64,000 bases of DNA from an uncultured Lachnospiraceae bacterium. GTDB taxonomy: Bacteria > Bacillota > Clostridia > Lachnospirales > Lachnospiraceae. Position 1 is the stretch's first letter. The number at the start of each line of letters is the position of its first letter. Positions 1-8,587 of this stretch are shown here, one piece after another. Position numbers and translations under genes: made by a program. The stretch lies in the NCBI GenBank assembly GCA_947165025.1, contig CAMUYQ010000004.1, positions 1-64,000 on the forward strand, read 5' to 3'. The notes under the pieces are model-generated. The model was not told the DNA's origin. It ran no database searches and saw only the letters and a list, made by a program, of their open reading frames with translations.

Positions 1-39
1 ATCGGAGTAAACGCACGGAAGGGATAAAAAAGAGAATTT

Positions 40-567
40 AAATTAGAATTTTACGTTTGCATAGTATTTCAATAAAATTTTCCGGTAGAGGCCGAGGGGG
101 GGGCGCCCGAGTATCTTACCCTTTGCCTTAGCTGATGCAATTCCTTCGGCTTGTCGTTTATGAATGGCTTGATATTCTGCTTAAGCGACATACGATAATA
201 GGGCCAGAACAAGATCGCTTATAAATGTACCCAAAAGATTCTTCTCGCGTCGTGTATCAAGAATAGGCATATCAATAACGACAATAGCAGCGCCTTTTTC
301 CTTTGTAATTATTCTCCATTGTTCGCTAAGATCACGATAACAACGTCCTAGTTTGTCCATAGAAGTAACATATAGTACAGAGGCACTATTTAGCTTCTGC
401 AATAAACGCTTGTACTGCGGCCTTTCAAAGTCTTTACCGGACATCTTATCGAGATAGATATTTTGCTGTGGAATCCCCATTTCTTTTAGTGCTATAACCT
501 GCCGATCTTCAATTTGTTCGCGAGATGAAACCCGAGCATAACCATAAGTGTTCACGTCTTTGTTCAT
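40..567 (-). pseudogene. Serine recombinase (resolvase/invertase type), broken
   Basis: The first 128 codons from the ATG at 567 give a resolvase N-terminal catalytic domain: the nucleophile serine lies in YARVSSREQ near residue 15 and the region continues through VTSMDKLGR to LALLSYVA. An ochre codon at 181-183 then interrupts it. The same frame continues past the stop with the expected helix and linker (HKRQAEGIASAKAKG, then LGRPP). A run of eight G (96-103; C on the coding strand) then puts the remainder out of frame; it reads PRPLPENFIEILCKRKILI to a stop near 40. Intact relatives are about 190-200 residues. One nonsense and one frameshift lesion make this a decayed gene, probably left from a mobile element at the edge of the glycan locus. 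Confidence 0.85.
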
Positions 568-641
568 TATTTATAATCTCCTTTCCTTTTCGTGTTTTGC
601 TTTAATAACCTTTTTGGCATAATTGACCCTTTTATTCATAG

Positions 642-1616
642 ATGATAGAATACATTGGTGTATTGTGGAAAGGGAAAAATTTGAAAGAATACAGGTTGGA
701 ACAGATCAACACCGTGGTTTCTAACCAAACTCAAGAAAATATCTGGTCATTCGTTAGAGGGTCAATTTCTGATAGTGAAACGGTTAAGAAACTGTTCGAA
801 ACATATGAGTTTGATATTGTAGTTAATCTTGCCGCTCAAGCTGGGGTCAGGTATTCAATATCACACCCGGAGGTATATATCGAAAGTAATATAGTTGGAT
901 TCTTTAATATCCTTGAGGCATGCCGGTATGATACGAATTTGAAACATCTTCTGTATGCTTCGTCTTCGTCAGTTTATGGAAATAACAAAAATATCCCATA
1001 TTCAACGGAGGACAAGGTGGACAATCCGGTGTCATTGTATGCGGCAACAAAGAAATCGGATGAATTGCTAGCTCATGCTTATAATAAGCAATATGGGATT
1101 CCTTCGACAGGATTACTATTTTTTACTGTTTATGGACCGGCCGGACGTCCGGATATGGCCTATTTCAGTTTTACAAATAAGCTTATTAGAGGAGAAAAGA
1201 TTCAATAATTTAATTATGGCAATTGTAAAAGAGATTTCACTTACATTGATGATATTGTAGAAGGTATTATAAGGGTAATCGCCTTGCCGCCGACTTCAAA
1301 TTATGATGTTAGCGGAATCGTCAATCCTCCATATGCAATTTATAATATTGGGAAAGGAAATCCAGAGAATCTTATGGAATTTGTTCGGATTCTCTGTGAG
1401 GAATTGTCAAAAGAATCACTTATCCCCAAAGACTTTGATGTTGATGCGCATATAGAATTGGTTGAGATGCAACCAGGGGATGTTGTTGTAACATGTGCGG
1501 ATACCAAGGCTTTAGAGAGCGGTTTCGGATATAGGCCCAACACATCCTTCAAAATGGGAATATGTCAATTTGCAAGATGGTATAGAGATTATTATGGAAT
1601 TCAAGAAGAAAAGTGA
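642..1616 (+). pseudogene. UDP-glucuronate 4-epimerase-like protein, 5'-truncated and interrupted
   Basis: This is an extended short-chain dehydrogenase of the UDP-glucuronate 4-epimerase (CapI-like) type. Visible parts are VVNLAAQAGVRYSI, the catalytic YAATKKSDELLAHAY (Tyr-x3-Lys), TVYGPAGRPDMA, FTYIDDIVEG and a C-terminal GFGYRPNTSF. The N-terminal GxxGxxG nucleotide-binding strand is missing; sequence upstream of 642 does not encode it. A TAA at 1206-1208 interrupts the same frame between GEKIQ and FNYGNCKRDFTY, and the remainder runs in frame to 1616. With the start lost and one internal stop it is very unlikely to be functional. It lies next to the broken recombinase, so the 5' end may have been lost in that rearrangement. 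Confidence 0.85.
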
Positions 1617-1669
1617 ATCTGAATGGTATAGGACTTTGGGGTAAATAGAGTACATACATAAGGAGGAAT

Positions 1670-2620
1670 TTGTTGGTAACTGTTGTCCGCTACGAAGATA
1701 GTAAAAAGGAAATATGGGACGCGTTTAATAGGAATAGTAAAAACAGTTTATTCATGTTTGATAGAGATTACATGGATTATCATAGACACAGGATAAAGGA
1801 CCATTCGTTGTTGTTTTTTGAAGAAAATGACTTGATCGCCATTCTTCCGATGAATGAAAAAGACAAAGACCTTATTTCTCATGGTGGTCTTACATATGGA
1901 GGGATGATCTCTGGAATAAAGATGGGCCAACGTAAGATGATGGAATGTTTTGCGGCATTGGTTGTGCATGCAAAGGAGAATGGGTTTGAGTCAATAACGT
2001 ATAAAACTATTCCTTATGTATATCATAAACAGCCTGCAGAGGAAGACCGTTTTGCACTATATTACTTGGGCGGTAGGATTAAAACGATAGATGTATCAAC
2101 GGTGATTAATCTTCAAGAACCGTTAAAGATGCCTAAAGGAAGAAAAGCGCAGATTTCGCGTGCTAAACGTGAAGGGGTTATCATAAGAGAATTAACGGAA
2201 CTAGTTGATTATAAGCGCTTTATGTTACTTGAGGAGGATGTGCTGAACAATAAACACAATGTCTCTGCAGCACATTCTGCTGATGAAATCTTTTTGTTAC
2301 ATACTCGTTTTCCTGAGAAGATCAGGCTCTTTGGAAGTATACTTAATGAAGAACTGATTGGTGGAACAATAATATACGAATACGATGATGTCATACATAC
2401 ACAATATATGGTAGCTAACGACATGGGACGAGTGGTCGGAGCACTGGATCTTGCTATAAAACATGTTATGGACACATATAGGGATAGCAAGAGTTGGATT
2501 GACTTTGGCATTTCCACAGAACACGACAGATTATACTTAAACGAAGGTCTTGTATTTCAAAAAGAGAGTTTTGGTGGAAGAACCGTTGTCTATGAAATAT
2601 GGGAATTACCAATCGAGTAA
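1670..2620 (+). CDS. GNAT/FemAB-like acyl- or aminoacyltransferase
   Basis: A 316-residue soluble protein that resembles GNAT-fold transferases of the FemAB-like type common in glycan clusters. The C-terminal half carries the pattern GSILNEELIGGTIIYEY, then YMVANDMGRVVGALDLAI, then WIDFGIST, as in families that acylate nucleotide-linked or lipid-linked amino sugars. A strong ribosome binding site (AAGGAGGA, 1660-1667) sits just before TTG codons at 1670 and 1673, either of which could start translation. The frame is open throughout, unlike its neighbours. The substrate cannot be read from sequence. A role in N-acylating an amino sugar is an inference from the FdtA/FdtB-like genes nearby. Confidence 0.6.
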   Translation: MLVTVVRYEDSKKEIWDAFNRNSKNSLFMFDRDYMDYHRHRIKDHSLLFFEENDLIAILPMNEKDKDLISHGGLTYGGMISGIKMGQRKMMECFAALVVHAKENGFESITYKTIPYVYHKQPAEEDRFALYYLGGRIKTIDVSTVINLQEPLKMPKGRKAQISRAKREGVIIRELTELVDYKRFMLLEEDVLNNKHNVSAAHSADEIFLLHTRFPEKIRLFGSILNEELIGGTIIYEYDDVIHTQYMVANDMGRVVGALDLAIKHVMDTYRDSKSWIDFGISTEHDRLYLNEGLVFQKESFGGRTVVYEIWELPIE

Positions 2621-2647
2621 TAGAGAAGACTTGCATCCAATTATAGT

Positions 2648-2950
2648 ATGCTGGAACGTTTTACATTTGTAACAATTTCATATAACCAGGAGGAGTATAT
2701 TCTGGAACACCTCAGTAGTATAGCTTATCAGATAAGGTGTTTTGGTAAAGGGATATAATTTGATTATTTTTTTGCAGATGATTGTTCGACAGATGGAACT
2801 ACAGATGTAGCAAAAGAATGGCTGGCAAATTATGGTCATTTATTTGAATCAATAGAGATTCTAAAAGATGATCACAACCTAGGGACGGTAGGAAATACTG
2901 TGCGAGCTTTAAATGCGATAAAATCAGAGTATTTTTTGATTCTATTATAA
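2648..2950 (+). pseudogene. Family 2 glycosyltransferase, N-terminal fragment with stops
   Basis: From the ATG at 2648 the frame reads RFTFVTISYNQEEYILEHL, the start of a GT-A family 2 transferase. It meets TAA at 2756-2758 and continues in frame with FADDCSTDGTTDVAKEWL (nucleotide-binding Asp motif) and HNLGTVGNTVRALNAIKSEYFL, to a second TAA at 2948-2950. Only about the first 100 residues of a normally 250-330-residue enzyme remain, and the next gene follows directly. The C-terminal part is absent. A remnant of an older glycosyltransferase gene. Confidence 0.8.
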
Positions 2951-3002
2951 AAGAAATATGTATGTAAATCCGTATCAATACATTTACCACTTTCAAAGGC
3001 GT

Positions 3003-4094
3003 ATGGATGAGACGAGTATTATTCGCGCATATGTGATAAGAAATTATGAGGAGTTTTTCAACGCATCCGAATTAAATGTCGTGTCCTCCTCAGATGATGA
3101 AGACATTATTCATGGGGCAAGCGCTCATAATGGTGAAGGGTTATTCGATAAATGCAAGACGGTGTACGATGTTGATCTGCCAGCGGATGTTGTTTTTTTG
3201 TCTGCCCGATCAGAATTGGTAAAATGTTGGAAAAAACTGAAAGAATTACATCTGCTAGATAGAACTGTTTTAGTTTTAGATGAATCCAGCGCAGTCGATT
3301 GGAAGTGTGGAACTCTTTTTTTGAAACATTTTCATAAGTCATTTCCTGCATTTCTTTCTTATAGAGATGATTTTATTGATGGCTTTAGCTTTTTCCCTAT
3401 AAGACCTATTGGATTCAAAGTTGATTCTATAGAACCGTCATTGAATAGATTTGATCAGAGAAGATTGCTTTGTATGGTTTGCGCAAACAAATCATCTCAT
3501 ATGCCTAAAGAGATGTACTCTGTCAGAAAAAAGTGCATCAACTATTTTGAAAGCCATTTATCTGAGGAATTTGATTTATATGGGCCATGGTGGAGTGATA
3601 GGTATTCGAACTGGAGAGGGACTGTAAGAGACAAGAAAGAAGCATATCACAATCACAAGTTTGCATTGTGCATTGAGAATTCATATGAACCTGGATATAT
3701 CACGGAAAAGATATTTGATTGTTTCAGATACGGTATTGTGCCGGTGTATGCAGGCCCGCCCAATGTTGATGATTATCTTCCTGCGGATAGTTACATATCA
3801 TTTTACAAATTTAAGAGTATTGAAGAACTTGTTGAATATCTGAAACATGTGTCCGAAACGGAGTATAATACCTTTCTGGAACATGCAAAAAGCTTTATAG
3901 AATCCGAAAAGTATACAGAAATTCGCAATAATTTTGAAGAATTATCACAAAGATGTACGGAGATTCTTTCGGCGCATAACAGAAAGGTTAGTCTATTTCA
4001 GGTGATACTTGCCGGATTTATCGATTCTTTGATTGAGAGTTTTCGAAATATCGTTGATGGGGCGTTGAAAATGAAAAATGTTTTAATAAATTGA
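3003..4094 (+). CDS. Family 10 glycosyltransferase (alpha-1,3/1,4-fucosyltransferase type)
   Basis: Transfers fucose from GDP-fucose to a glycan acceptor, judging from the GT10 C-terminal donor-binding signature near residue 219: KFALCIENSYEPGYITEKI followed by DCFRYGIVPVYAGPPNVDDYLP. The earlier SYRDD pattern also fits the family. The frame is open from 2958, but the ATG at 3003 (363 residues) is the better start because upstream codons belong to the dead glycosyltransferase. The ribosome binding site is weak (AAAGG close to the ATG). The last 25-30 residues are basic and hydrophobic, as in bacterial enzymes of this family that bind the membrane. The donor is presumably supplied by gmd/fcl/manC at 38-41 kb. 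It appears intact although both neighbours are dead. Confidence 0.85.
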   Translation: MDETSIIRAYVIRNYEEFFNASELNVVSSSDDEDIIHGASAHNGEGLFDKCKTVYDVDLPADVVFLSARSELVKCWKKLKELHLLDRTVLVLDESSAVDWKCGTLFLKHFHKSFPAFLSYRDDFIDGFSFFPIRPIGFKVDSIEPSLNRFDQRRLLCMVCANKSSHMPKEMYSVRKKCINYFESHLSEEFDLYGPWWSDRYSNWRGTVRDKKEAYHNHKFALCIENSYEPGYITEKIFDCFRYGIVPVYAGPPNVDDYLPADSYISFYKFKSIEELVEYLKHVSETEYNTFLEHAKSFIESEKYTEIRNNFEELSQRCTEILSAHNRKVSLFQVILAGFIDSLIESFRNIVDGALKMKNVLIN

Positions 4095-4189
4095 ATTGCA
4101 AGAATAAACAGGAAGCAGGTTGGATGTTAGTTTGAAAAAAACTGCTGTAGTAAGAGTAGATGGAGGAATATGTAGCCAGATAACCCAAT

Positions 4190-4600
4190 ATGAAGAACAC
4201 AAAACACTATACATTTGAAATCCATGGTGATGAACGCGGATCTCTCGTCGCACTAGAGAAAGCGAGGAATATCCCGTTCGAAATAAAGCGTGTTTATTAC
4301 ATGTATGGCACATCATCTGACGCCGTGCGTGGTTGCCATGCCCATAAGAACCTGGAACAGATATTGATCTGTGTTAATGGAAGCTGAAAGGTAAGACTGG
4401 ATGACGGAAATGAGAAAGAAGAGATTGTACTGAACAAGCCCAACGATGGCCTTTATATTTGTAACCTGATCTGGCGTGAAATGTATGATTTCTCTGATGA
4501 TGCCGTGCTTATGGTACTCGCGTCGGAATAATATAACGAGGAAGATTACATTAGAAACTATGAGAATTTCTTGAGATTCATCCGTGAAAATAGCCGTTAA
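4190..4600 (+). pseudogene. FdtA/WxcM-like dTDP-4-keto-6-deoxyhexose 3,4-ketoisomerase, broken
   Basis: A cupin-fold sugar ketoisomerase. Visible are HGDERGSLVALEKARNIPF, KRVYYMYGTSSD and GCHAHKNLEQILICVNGS (metal/active-site His in GCHAHK), then KVRLDDG and WREMYDFSDDAVLMVLASE. Two stops break one continuous frame: TGA at 4385-4387, where relatives usually have Cys, and TAA at 4529-4531, where relatives usually have Tyr. The frame ends at 4598-4600. FdtA works with the aminotransferase FdtB to make dTDP-3-amino-3,6-dideoxyhexoses. An FdtB-like gene survives at 31.2 kb, so the loss of this gene matters for that pathway unless another copy exists outside the window. Confidence 0.85.
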
Positions 4601-4680
4601 TCCGTTTGTGCATATATTAAACCGTGAGAGATAATAAAGTATAGTATGAAGAGATTAAGCAATTGAAAAAATAGGAACTC

Positions 4681-5265
4681 ATGATACCACCCACAATATC
4701 CACCACATTCCATAGTGCCCTCTCGGACCACCTGGAATTATTCAACAAAATTCAGAATGACAAACCGCTCCAAAAGGAGATCGAGCGCGCAGCCACCATA
4801 GTTCTCGAATCAATTCTTAATGGCGGAGCCATATACTTATGCGGAAACGGTGGCAGCGCTGCTGATGCCCAGCATATAGCAACAGAGTTTGTCAGCCGCT
4901 TCTACAAAGAACGAAAAGCCATAAATGCCGAGGCGTTAACAGTAAATACATCGAGCCTGACCGCAATTGCCAACGATTATTCATTCGACAGGATATTTGC
5001 CAGACAATTGGAAGCTAAGGGAAAGAGTGGAGACGTTCTTATTGGTATCAGTACAAGCGGTACTTCACCTGATGTTATTAAGGCACTTGATTATGCAAAG
5101 TCATGTGATATACGAACGATTCTGATGACCGGGAATAAAATCATTTCCGATGAATATGATTCTGTTATCCGCATTCCCTCGGAGGATACGCCTAGAATTC
5201 AGGAAACTCATATATTCGTAGGACATGCTATCGCTGAATACGTCGAGGATCACTTTGTTACATAA
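4681..5265 (+). CDS. gmhA: Phosphoheptose isomerase-like SIS-domain protein
   Basis: GmhA converts sedoheptulose 7-phosphate to D-glycero-D-manno-heptose 7-phosphate. This 194-residue protein has the family length and its signatures: LCGNGGSAADAQHIATEF near residue 55, the SIS-domain phosphate loop GISTSGTSPDVIKAL, and C-terminal RIQETHIFVGHAIAEYVE with the His/Glu that relatives use for catalysis. No GmhB, HddA or HddC partner is visible, so heptose synthesis is not established; a generic ketose/aldose phosphate isomerase role is possible. It follows the broken FdtA-like gene and is separated by about 255 bases from the next operon, which has its own predicted promoter. Confidence 0.8.
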   Translation: MIPPTISTTFHSALSDHLELFNKIQNDKPLQKEIERAATIVLESILNGGAIYLCGNGGSAADAQHIATEFVSRFYKERKAINAEALTVNTSSLTAIANDYSFDRIFARQLEAKGKSGDVLIGISTSGTSPDVIKALDYAKSCDIRTILMTGNKIISDEYDSVIRIPSEDTPRIQETHIFVGHAIAEYVEDHFVT

Positions 5266-5338
5266 CATTAGAATCAAAACACTTGACCTTTTGCGTATCA
5301 ATGATAATATTTAATTACATTTCAAAAACCTTTTTTTG

Positions 5339-5368
5339 CGGAGTCGACTATCGCGTGGGTCGGCTCCG
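5339..5368. repeat. Inverted repeat behind the gmhA-like gene
   Basis: CGGAGTCGAC at 5339-5348 can pair with GTCGGCTCCG at 5359-5368 (one G-U pair) across a 10-base loop. Seven T lie on the 5' side (5331-5337) and none follow, so it does not have the shape of an intrinsic terminator on either strand. The rest of the 5266-5520 gap shows no coding signal; it holds the promoter annotated at 5416. Confidence 0.45.
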
Positions 5369-5415
5369 TATTGCGTTAGATGTGATTTGCTACGAAATAT
5401 ACTGCACTGACATCT

Positions 5416-5444
5416 TTGACTATACAAAATCAAAATGATAAAAT
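5416..5444 (+). promoter_or_regulatory. Predicted sigma-A promoter of the long glycan operon
   Basis: TTGACT at 5416-5421 and TAAAAT at 5439-5444 are separated by 17 bases, a near-consensus housekeeping promoter. It lies about 75 bases before the KdsC-like gene. From there plus-strand genes run to 33.1 kb with small gaps or overlaps and no convincing terminator, so this could drive a very long transcript. Internal promoters cannot be excluded, for example in the gaps at 20541-20605 and 22138-22248. Confidence 0.6.
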
Positions 5445-5520
5445 ACTATCTTGAATGGAACTGAATGGGAAAAATTCTTGTTTGGGCGAGAGAAAATAGA
5501 TTTCATTATTTGAAATAGCA

Positions 5521-5997
5521 TTGAACAAAACTATGAAGACTGAAATAAAAATGGTCATATTTGATATTGACGGTGTTTTAACGGATGGAAATGTGTATGT
5601 TGATGAAACCGGGAAAGAGTCGAAAATTTACAGCTTGACTGAGATAGATGCACTTAATGACATTAAGAGGACAGGCTTTCTGATCGGTGCGATTACAGGA
5701 GAGGAAACGGCAATCGTCGATGTATTTGAAAAACGAATCGGTTGGGATGCATTTATCAGAGGATGCAAGAATAAGAAACAGGCAATAGAGGACATTTGTA
5801 GTATTTGGGGTCTTGAAAGTAAACAGATATGTTACATCGGCGACGGAAAATATGATGTTGAAGCTATATCATATGCCGGAATTGGTGTATGCCCGCAAAA
5901 TGCCGTTAATAAAGCCAAAGAAGCTGCCGATGTGGTGTTGAGTGGAAGAGGCGGCGAGAGTTGTATAAATGAGTTATATGAGTTGCTCACAGAATAG
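5521..5997 (+). CDS. KdsC-like HAD phosphatase
   Basis: A 158-residue cap-less HAD phosphatase of the KdsC type, which removes phosphate from 3-deoxy-octulosonate 8-phosphate or a nonulosonate 9-phosphate. The catalytic DIDGVLTDG motif sits near residue 15, the Thr motif in GAITGEET and the metal-binding YIGDGKYDVEAI near residue 103. A TTG at 5521 and an ATG at 5533 are both possible starts. It is the first gene after the predicted promoter and directly precedes a NeuB-like synthase. The pair therefore probably makes and dephosphorylates a 3-deoxy-2-keto sugar acid, although the exact substrate is unknown. Confidence 0.75.
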   Translation: MNKTMKTEIKMVIFDIDGVLTDGNVYVDETGKESKIYSLTEIDALNDIKRTGFLIGAITGEETAIVDVFEKRIGWDAFIRGCKNKKQAIEDICSIWGLESKQICYIGDGKYDVEAISYAGIGVCPQNAVNKAKEAADVVLSGRGGESCINELYELLTE

Positions 5998-6051
5998 AAA
6001 CGCTTTTAACAATGAAGTCAAAATAAAAACACAGAGAAGATTGGAGATATT

Positions 6052-6885
6052 ATGAGAGATCAGGTATTTATTACAGCAGAGATAGGTATAAACCACAACG
6101 GGAGCCTTGATATAGCCAAGATGCTTATTGATTGGGCGGCAAGGTGTGGTTGTGACGCCGTGAAATTTCAGAAGAGAACAGTCGAGAAGGTGTACTCAAA
6201 GGAAGAACTGGATAAATACCGTGAAAGCCCATGGGGAACAACCAACCGTGAACAGAAGATGGGACTTGAGTTTGGAAAGAAAGAATACGATGCGATAGAT
6301 AAGTACTGTAAGAAAAAGAAGATTGAGTGGTACGCTTCTGCCTGGGATCCTGAATCGCAGGAGTTTCTAAGAAAGTATGATTTGAAATACAACAAAATTG
6401 CTTCCGCTCTGCTTACCAATGATGAAATACTGAATATGGTTGCAGATGAGGGAAAATATACTTTCATAGGAACAGGTATGAGTACTCTTGATGAGATTGA
6501 TCATGCTGTTGACGTTTTCCGTAAGAAAAAATGTCCCTTTGAGATAATGCATTGCAACAGTACATATCCGATGGAAAAGAATGATGCGAATTTGAGCCTT
6601 ATCCCGGTACTAAGGGAAAGATATGGATGTAAGGTTGGGTATTCGGGCCATGAAACGGGTAGGACAGTATCATATGCCGCGGCATGCATAGGTGCCTCAT
6701 CAATTGAAAGACATATTACACTGGACAGGGCAATGTATGGATCTGATCAGGCAGCATCATTGTCTGTACAGGAGTTGGAACGACTGGTTATTGATATTCG
6801 TAATATTCCTATTATTATGGGTGAAGGTGTTAAGGTCGTCACGGATGGTGAGCTTGCAATCAGGAAAAAACTGAGGGGTTATTGA
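6052..6885 (+). CDS. NeuB-family sugar acid synthase lacking the SAF domain
   Basis: Condenses phosphoenolpyruvate with an aldose to form a 2-keto-3-deoxy sugar acid, by family. The TIM barrel shows ITAEIGINHNGSLDIAKML at the start, CDAVKFQKRT, EIMHCNSTYPM, VGYSGHETGR and IERHITLDRAMYGSD, all NeuB hallmarks (metal and PEP ligands). At 277 residues it lacks the C-terminal antifreeze-like SAF domain that makes sialic, pseudaminic and legionaminic acid synthases about 335-350 residues long. In dimeric NeuB that domain helps close the partner active site, so this belongs to a different subgroup. No CMP-sugar activating enzyme (NeuA type) is seen in the window. The ATG at 6052 follows a plausible GGAG-type site. 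Confidence 0.8.
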   Translation: MRDQVFITAEIGINHNGSLDIAKMLIDWAARCGCDAVKFQKRTVEKVYSKEELDKYRESPWGTTNREQKMGLEFGKKEYDAIDKYCKKKKIEWYASAWDPESQEFLRKYDLKYNKIASALLTNDEILNMVADEGKYTFIGTGMSTLDEIDHAVDVFRKKKCPFEIMHCNSTYPMEKNDANLSLIPVLRERYGCKVGYSGHETGRTVSYAAACIGASSIERHITLDRAMYGSDQAASLSVQELERLVIDIRNIPIIMGEGVKVVTDGELAIRKKLRGY

Positions 6886-6886
6886 T

Positions 6887-7720
6887 ATGAATTCAATTAT
6901 GGATCGTTTTCTGATTCGGGATAGGGTATGTGTCATTACCGGTGGAGCCGGACTTCTCGGATATAAACATGCGGAAGCGGTTTTGGCCGGTGAGGGTATT
7001 CCGGTACTGCTGGATATTTCCGATACAGCTTTGGAAAGAGCAAAATCGAATCTTCTAAACGATTATGATGGAACCGTGGAAACATATAAAGTTGATATTA
7101 CCAATCGGGACCAGCTTCAATCAGTTTGTGATGCTTTGGTAAATAAGTATGGAATGGTAAATGCGCTTGTCAACAATGCGGCCAATAATCCCAAAATGGA
7201 AGATGAATCGAAGAATTTAGGAAACATCCGATTTGATAATTTCCCGTTGGGTATTTGGATGGATGATATGGCCGTTGGATTAACGGGCGCTTTTTTATGT
7301 TCTCAAGTGTTTGGAACTCAGATGGAAAAACAGAGGTCAGGAGTTATTCTGAATATTTCGTCCGATCTCGGGGTTATTGCTCCGGATCAGAGAATATATA
7401 GAAAAGAAGGAGTGAAGGAAGAAGATCAGACAATAAAGCCTGTCACTTATTCTGTAATAAAGCATGGACTCCTTGGACTAACAAAGTACTTGGCAACATA
7501 TTGGGCTGATAAGAATATTCGTGTTAATGCAATCTGTCCTGGCGGAGTTGAAAATGGACAACCGGAAGATTTCAAAGAAAAGCTTACAAATCTAATTCCC
7601 TTGGGGCGAATGGCTGACAAAAACGAGTATCAGTGCAGTGTTCTATATCTGTTGTCGGATGCAAGCAGTTATATGACCGGTAGTACCGTGATAATCGATG
7701 GAGGGAGGACGTGCTGGTAG
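6887..7720 (+). CDS. Short-chain dehydrogenase/reductase
   Basis: A classical SDR of 277 residues. NAD(P)-binding is shown by VITGGAGLLG near residue 16 and by NNAA; the catalytic Ser lies in LNISSDLG and the catalytic pair is Tyr-x3-Lys in TYSVIKHG. NAICPGGVENG and the C-terminal TGSTVIIDGG complete the family pattern. A 30-residue insertion between the Ser and the Tyr (around APDQRIYRKEG) is longer than usual. It starts one base after the NeuB-like gene, so it is probably part of the same sugar-acid pathway, oxidising or reducing a precursor. Campylobacter flagellin-glycan loci have a comparable SDR (PtmA); that link is only an analogy. Confidence 0.75.
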   Translation: MNSIMDRFLIRDRVCVITGGAGLLGYKHAEAVLAGEGIPVLLDISDTALERAKSNLLNDYDGTVETYKVDITNRDQLQSVCDALVNKYGMVNALVNNAANNPKMEDESKNLGNIRFDNFPLGIWMDDMAVGLTGAFLCSQVFGTQMEKQRSGVILNISSDLGVIAPDQRIYRKEGVKEEDQTIKPVTYSVIKHGLLGLTKYLATYWADKNIRVNAICPGGVENGQPEDFKEKLTNLIPLGRMADKNEYQCSVLYLLSDASSYMTGSTVIIDGGRTCW

Positions 7721-7726
7721 AAGCAC

Positions 7727-8587
7727 GTGCGCATTATGATAAAACTTGGAATCATGCAGGGCAGATTAACACCTCAAAATGGAAGGGGAATTCAATTTTT
7801 TCCGTTCGATAATTGGGAGAATGAGTTTTTAGCAGGTCGTGATATAGGTCTTGACGAGATAGAGTGGATTTTTGACTTTCCTGACTATACCAATAATCCG
7901 CTTTGGAGTATCGAAGGATGCGATAAGATCAATAAAATGATCGAAGAAACAGATGTATGTATTAGATCTGTCTGCTTCGATTATTTTATGAGAAGACCGT
8001 TTTTTAAGTATTCTGAAGAAGAACAAAATACAATCCTGAATGAAAACAGAATTATAGTTCGAACTGTGTTGGATCGTATGGTATTGATACGGGCAAAGCT
8101 ACTCGAAATACCGTTTGTTGATGACTCCTCTGTAAAAAATTCGATAGAGGAGGATAACATTTCGGACTTTATAAAATGGTGCTGCGCTGAAGCGGATAGT
8201 CGAAATCTTGAGATTGGGATTGAATCGGATTATCCGCCCGAGAAATTTGCTCCTTTTTTGCGGAAGATTGGTTGTACTAATCTTAACGCTAATTATGACA
8301 GTGGAAACAGTTCCGGGCTCGGATATGATCACGTGGCTGAACTTAGAAATCTAAATGAACTTGTTGCAAATGTTCATATAAAGGACAGGGTTAAAGGAAA
8401 CGGAACCGTTAAGCTGGGAACGGGGAGTGCTAACTTTGAAGATGTTTTCAGTACCCTAAAGGAAATTGGTTATGACAAAAGCATTATCCTTCAGGCAGCC
8501 AGAACCGAAGACGGAACAGAGTCTGGCAACATATTGGATCAACTTGAGTTTGTCAAAAGCTATTTGGAAAGGTATGGTATCGAATGA
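7727..8587 (+). CDS. Sugar phosphate isomerase/epimerase (xylose isomerase-like TIM barrel)
   Basis: This 286-residue protein fits the AP-endonuclease/xylose isomerase-like TIM-barrel family: KLGIMQGRL at the start, IGIESD (metal-binding Glu), NANYDSGNSSG (Asp/Asn pair), VANVHIKDRV (His-x-Lys-Asp) and a late Glu-containing strand. Such enzymes isomerise or epimerise sugars or act on keto-inositols. A GTG at 7727 or ATG at 7736 may start it; neither has an ideal ribosome binding site. It overlaps the next gene by four bases, which indicates translational coupling. With Gfo/Idh/MocA and TPP enzymes downstream, it probably builds an unusual sugar. Confidence 0.7.
   Translation: MRIMIKLGIMQGRLTPQNGRGIQFFPFDNWENEFLAGRDIGLDEIEWIFDFPDYTNNPLWSIEGCDKINKMIEETDVCIRSVCFDYFMRRPFFKYSEEEQNTILNENRIIVRTVLDRMVLIRAKLLEIPFVDDSSVKNSIEEDNISDFIKWCCAEADSRNLEIGIESDYPPEKFAPFLRKIGCTNLNANYDSGNSSGLGYDHVAELRNLNELVANVHIKDRVKGNGTVKLGTGSANFEDVFSTLKEIGYDKSIILQAARTEDGTESGNILDQLEFVKSYLERYGIE

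Noticed and set aside
181-4600. Stop codon reassignment or selenocysteine as explanation of the in-frame stops
   Set aside because: Both TAA and TGA occur at unrelated positions, one gene also lacks its 5' end, another lacks its C-terminus, and genes elsewhere in the window end normally at all three stops. Decay is simpler.
5331-5368. T7 plus hairpin as a terminator for the gmhA-like gene
   Set aside because: The T run is on the 5' side of the stem, so it would not act as an intrinsic terminator on either strand.
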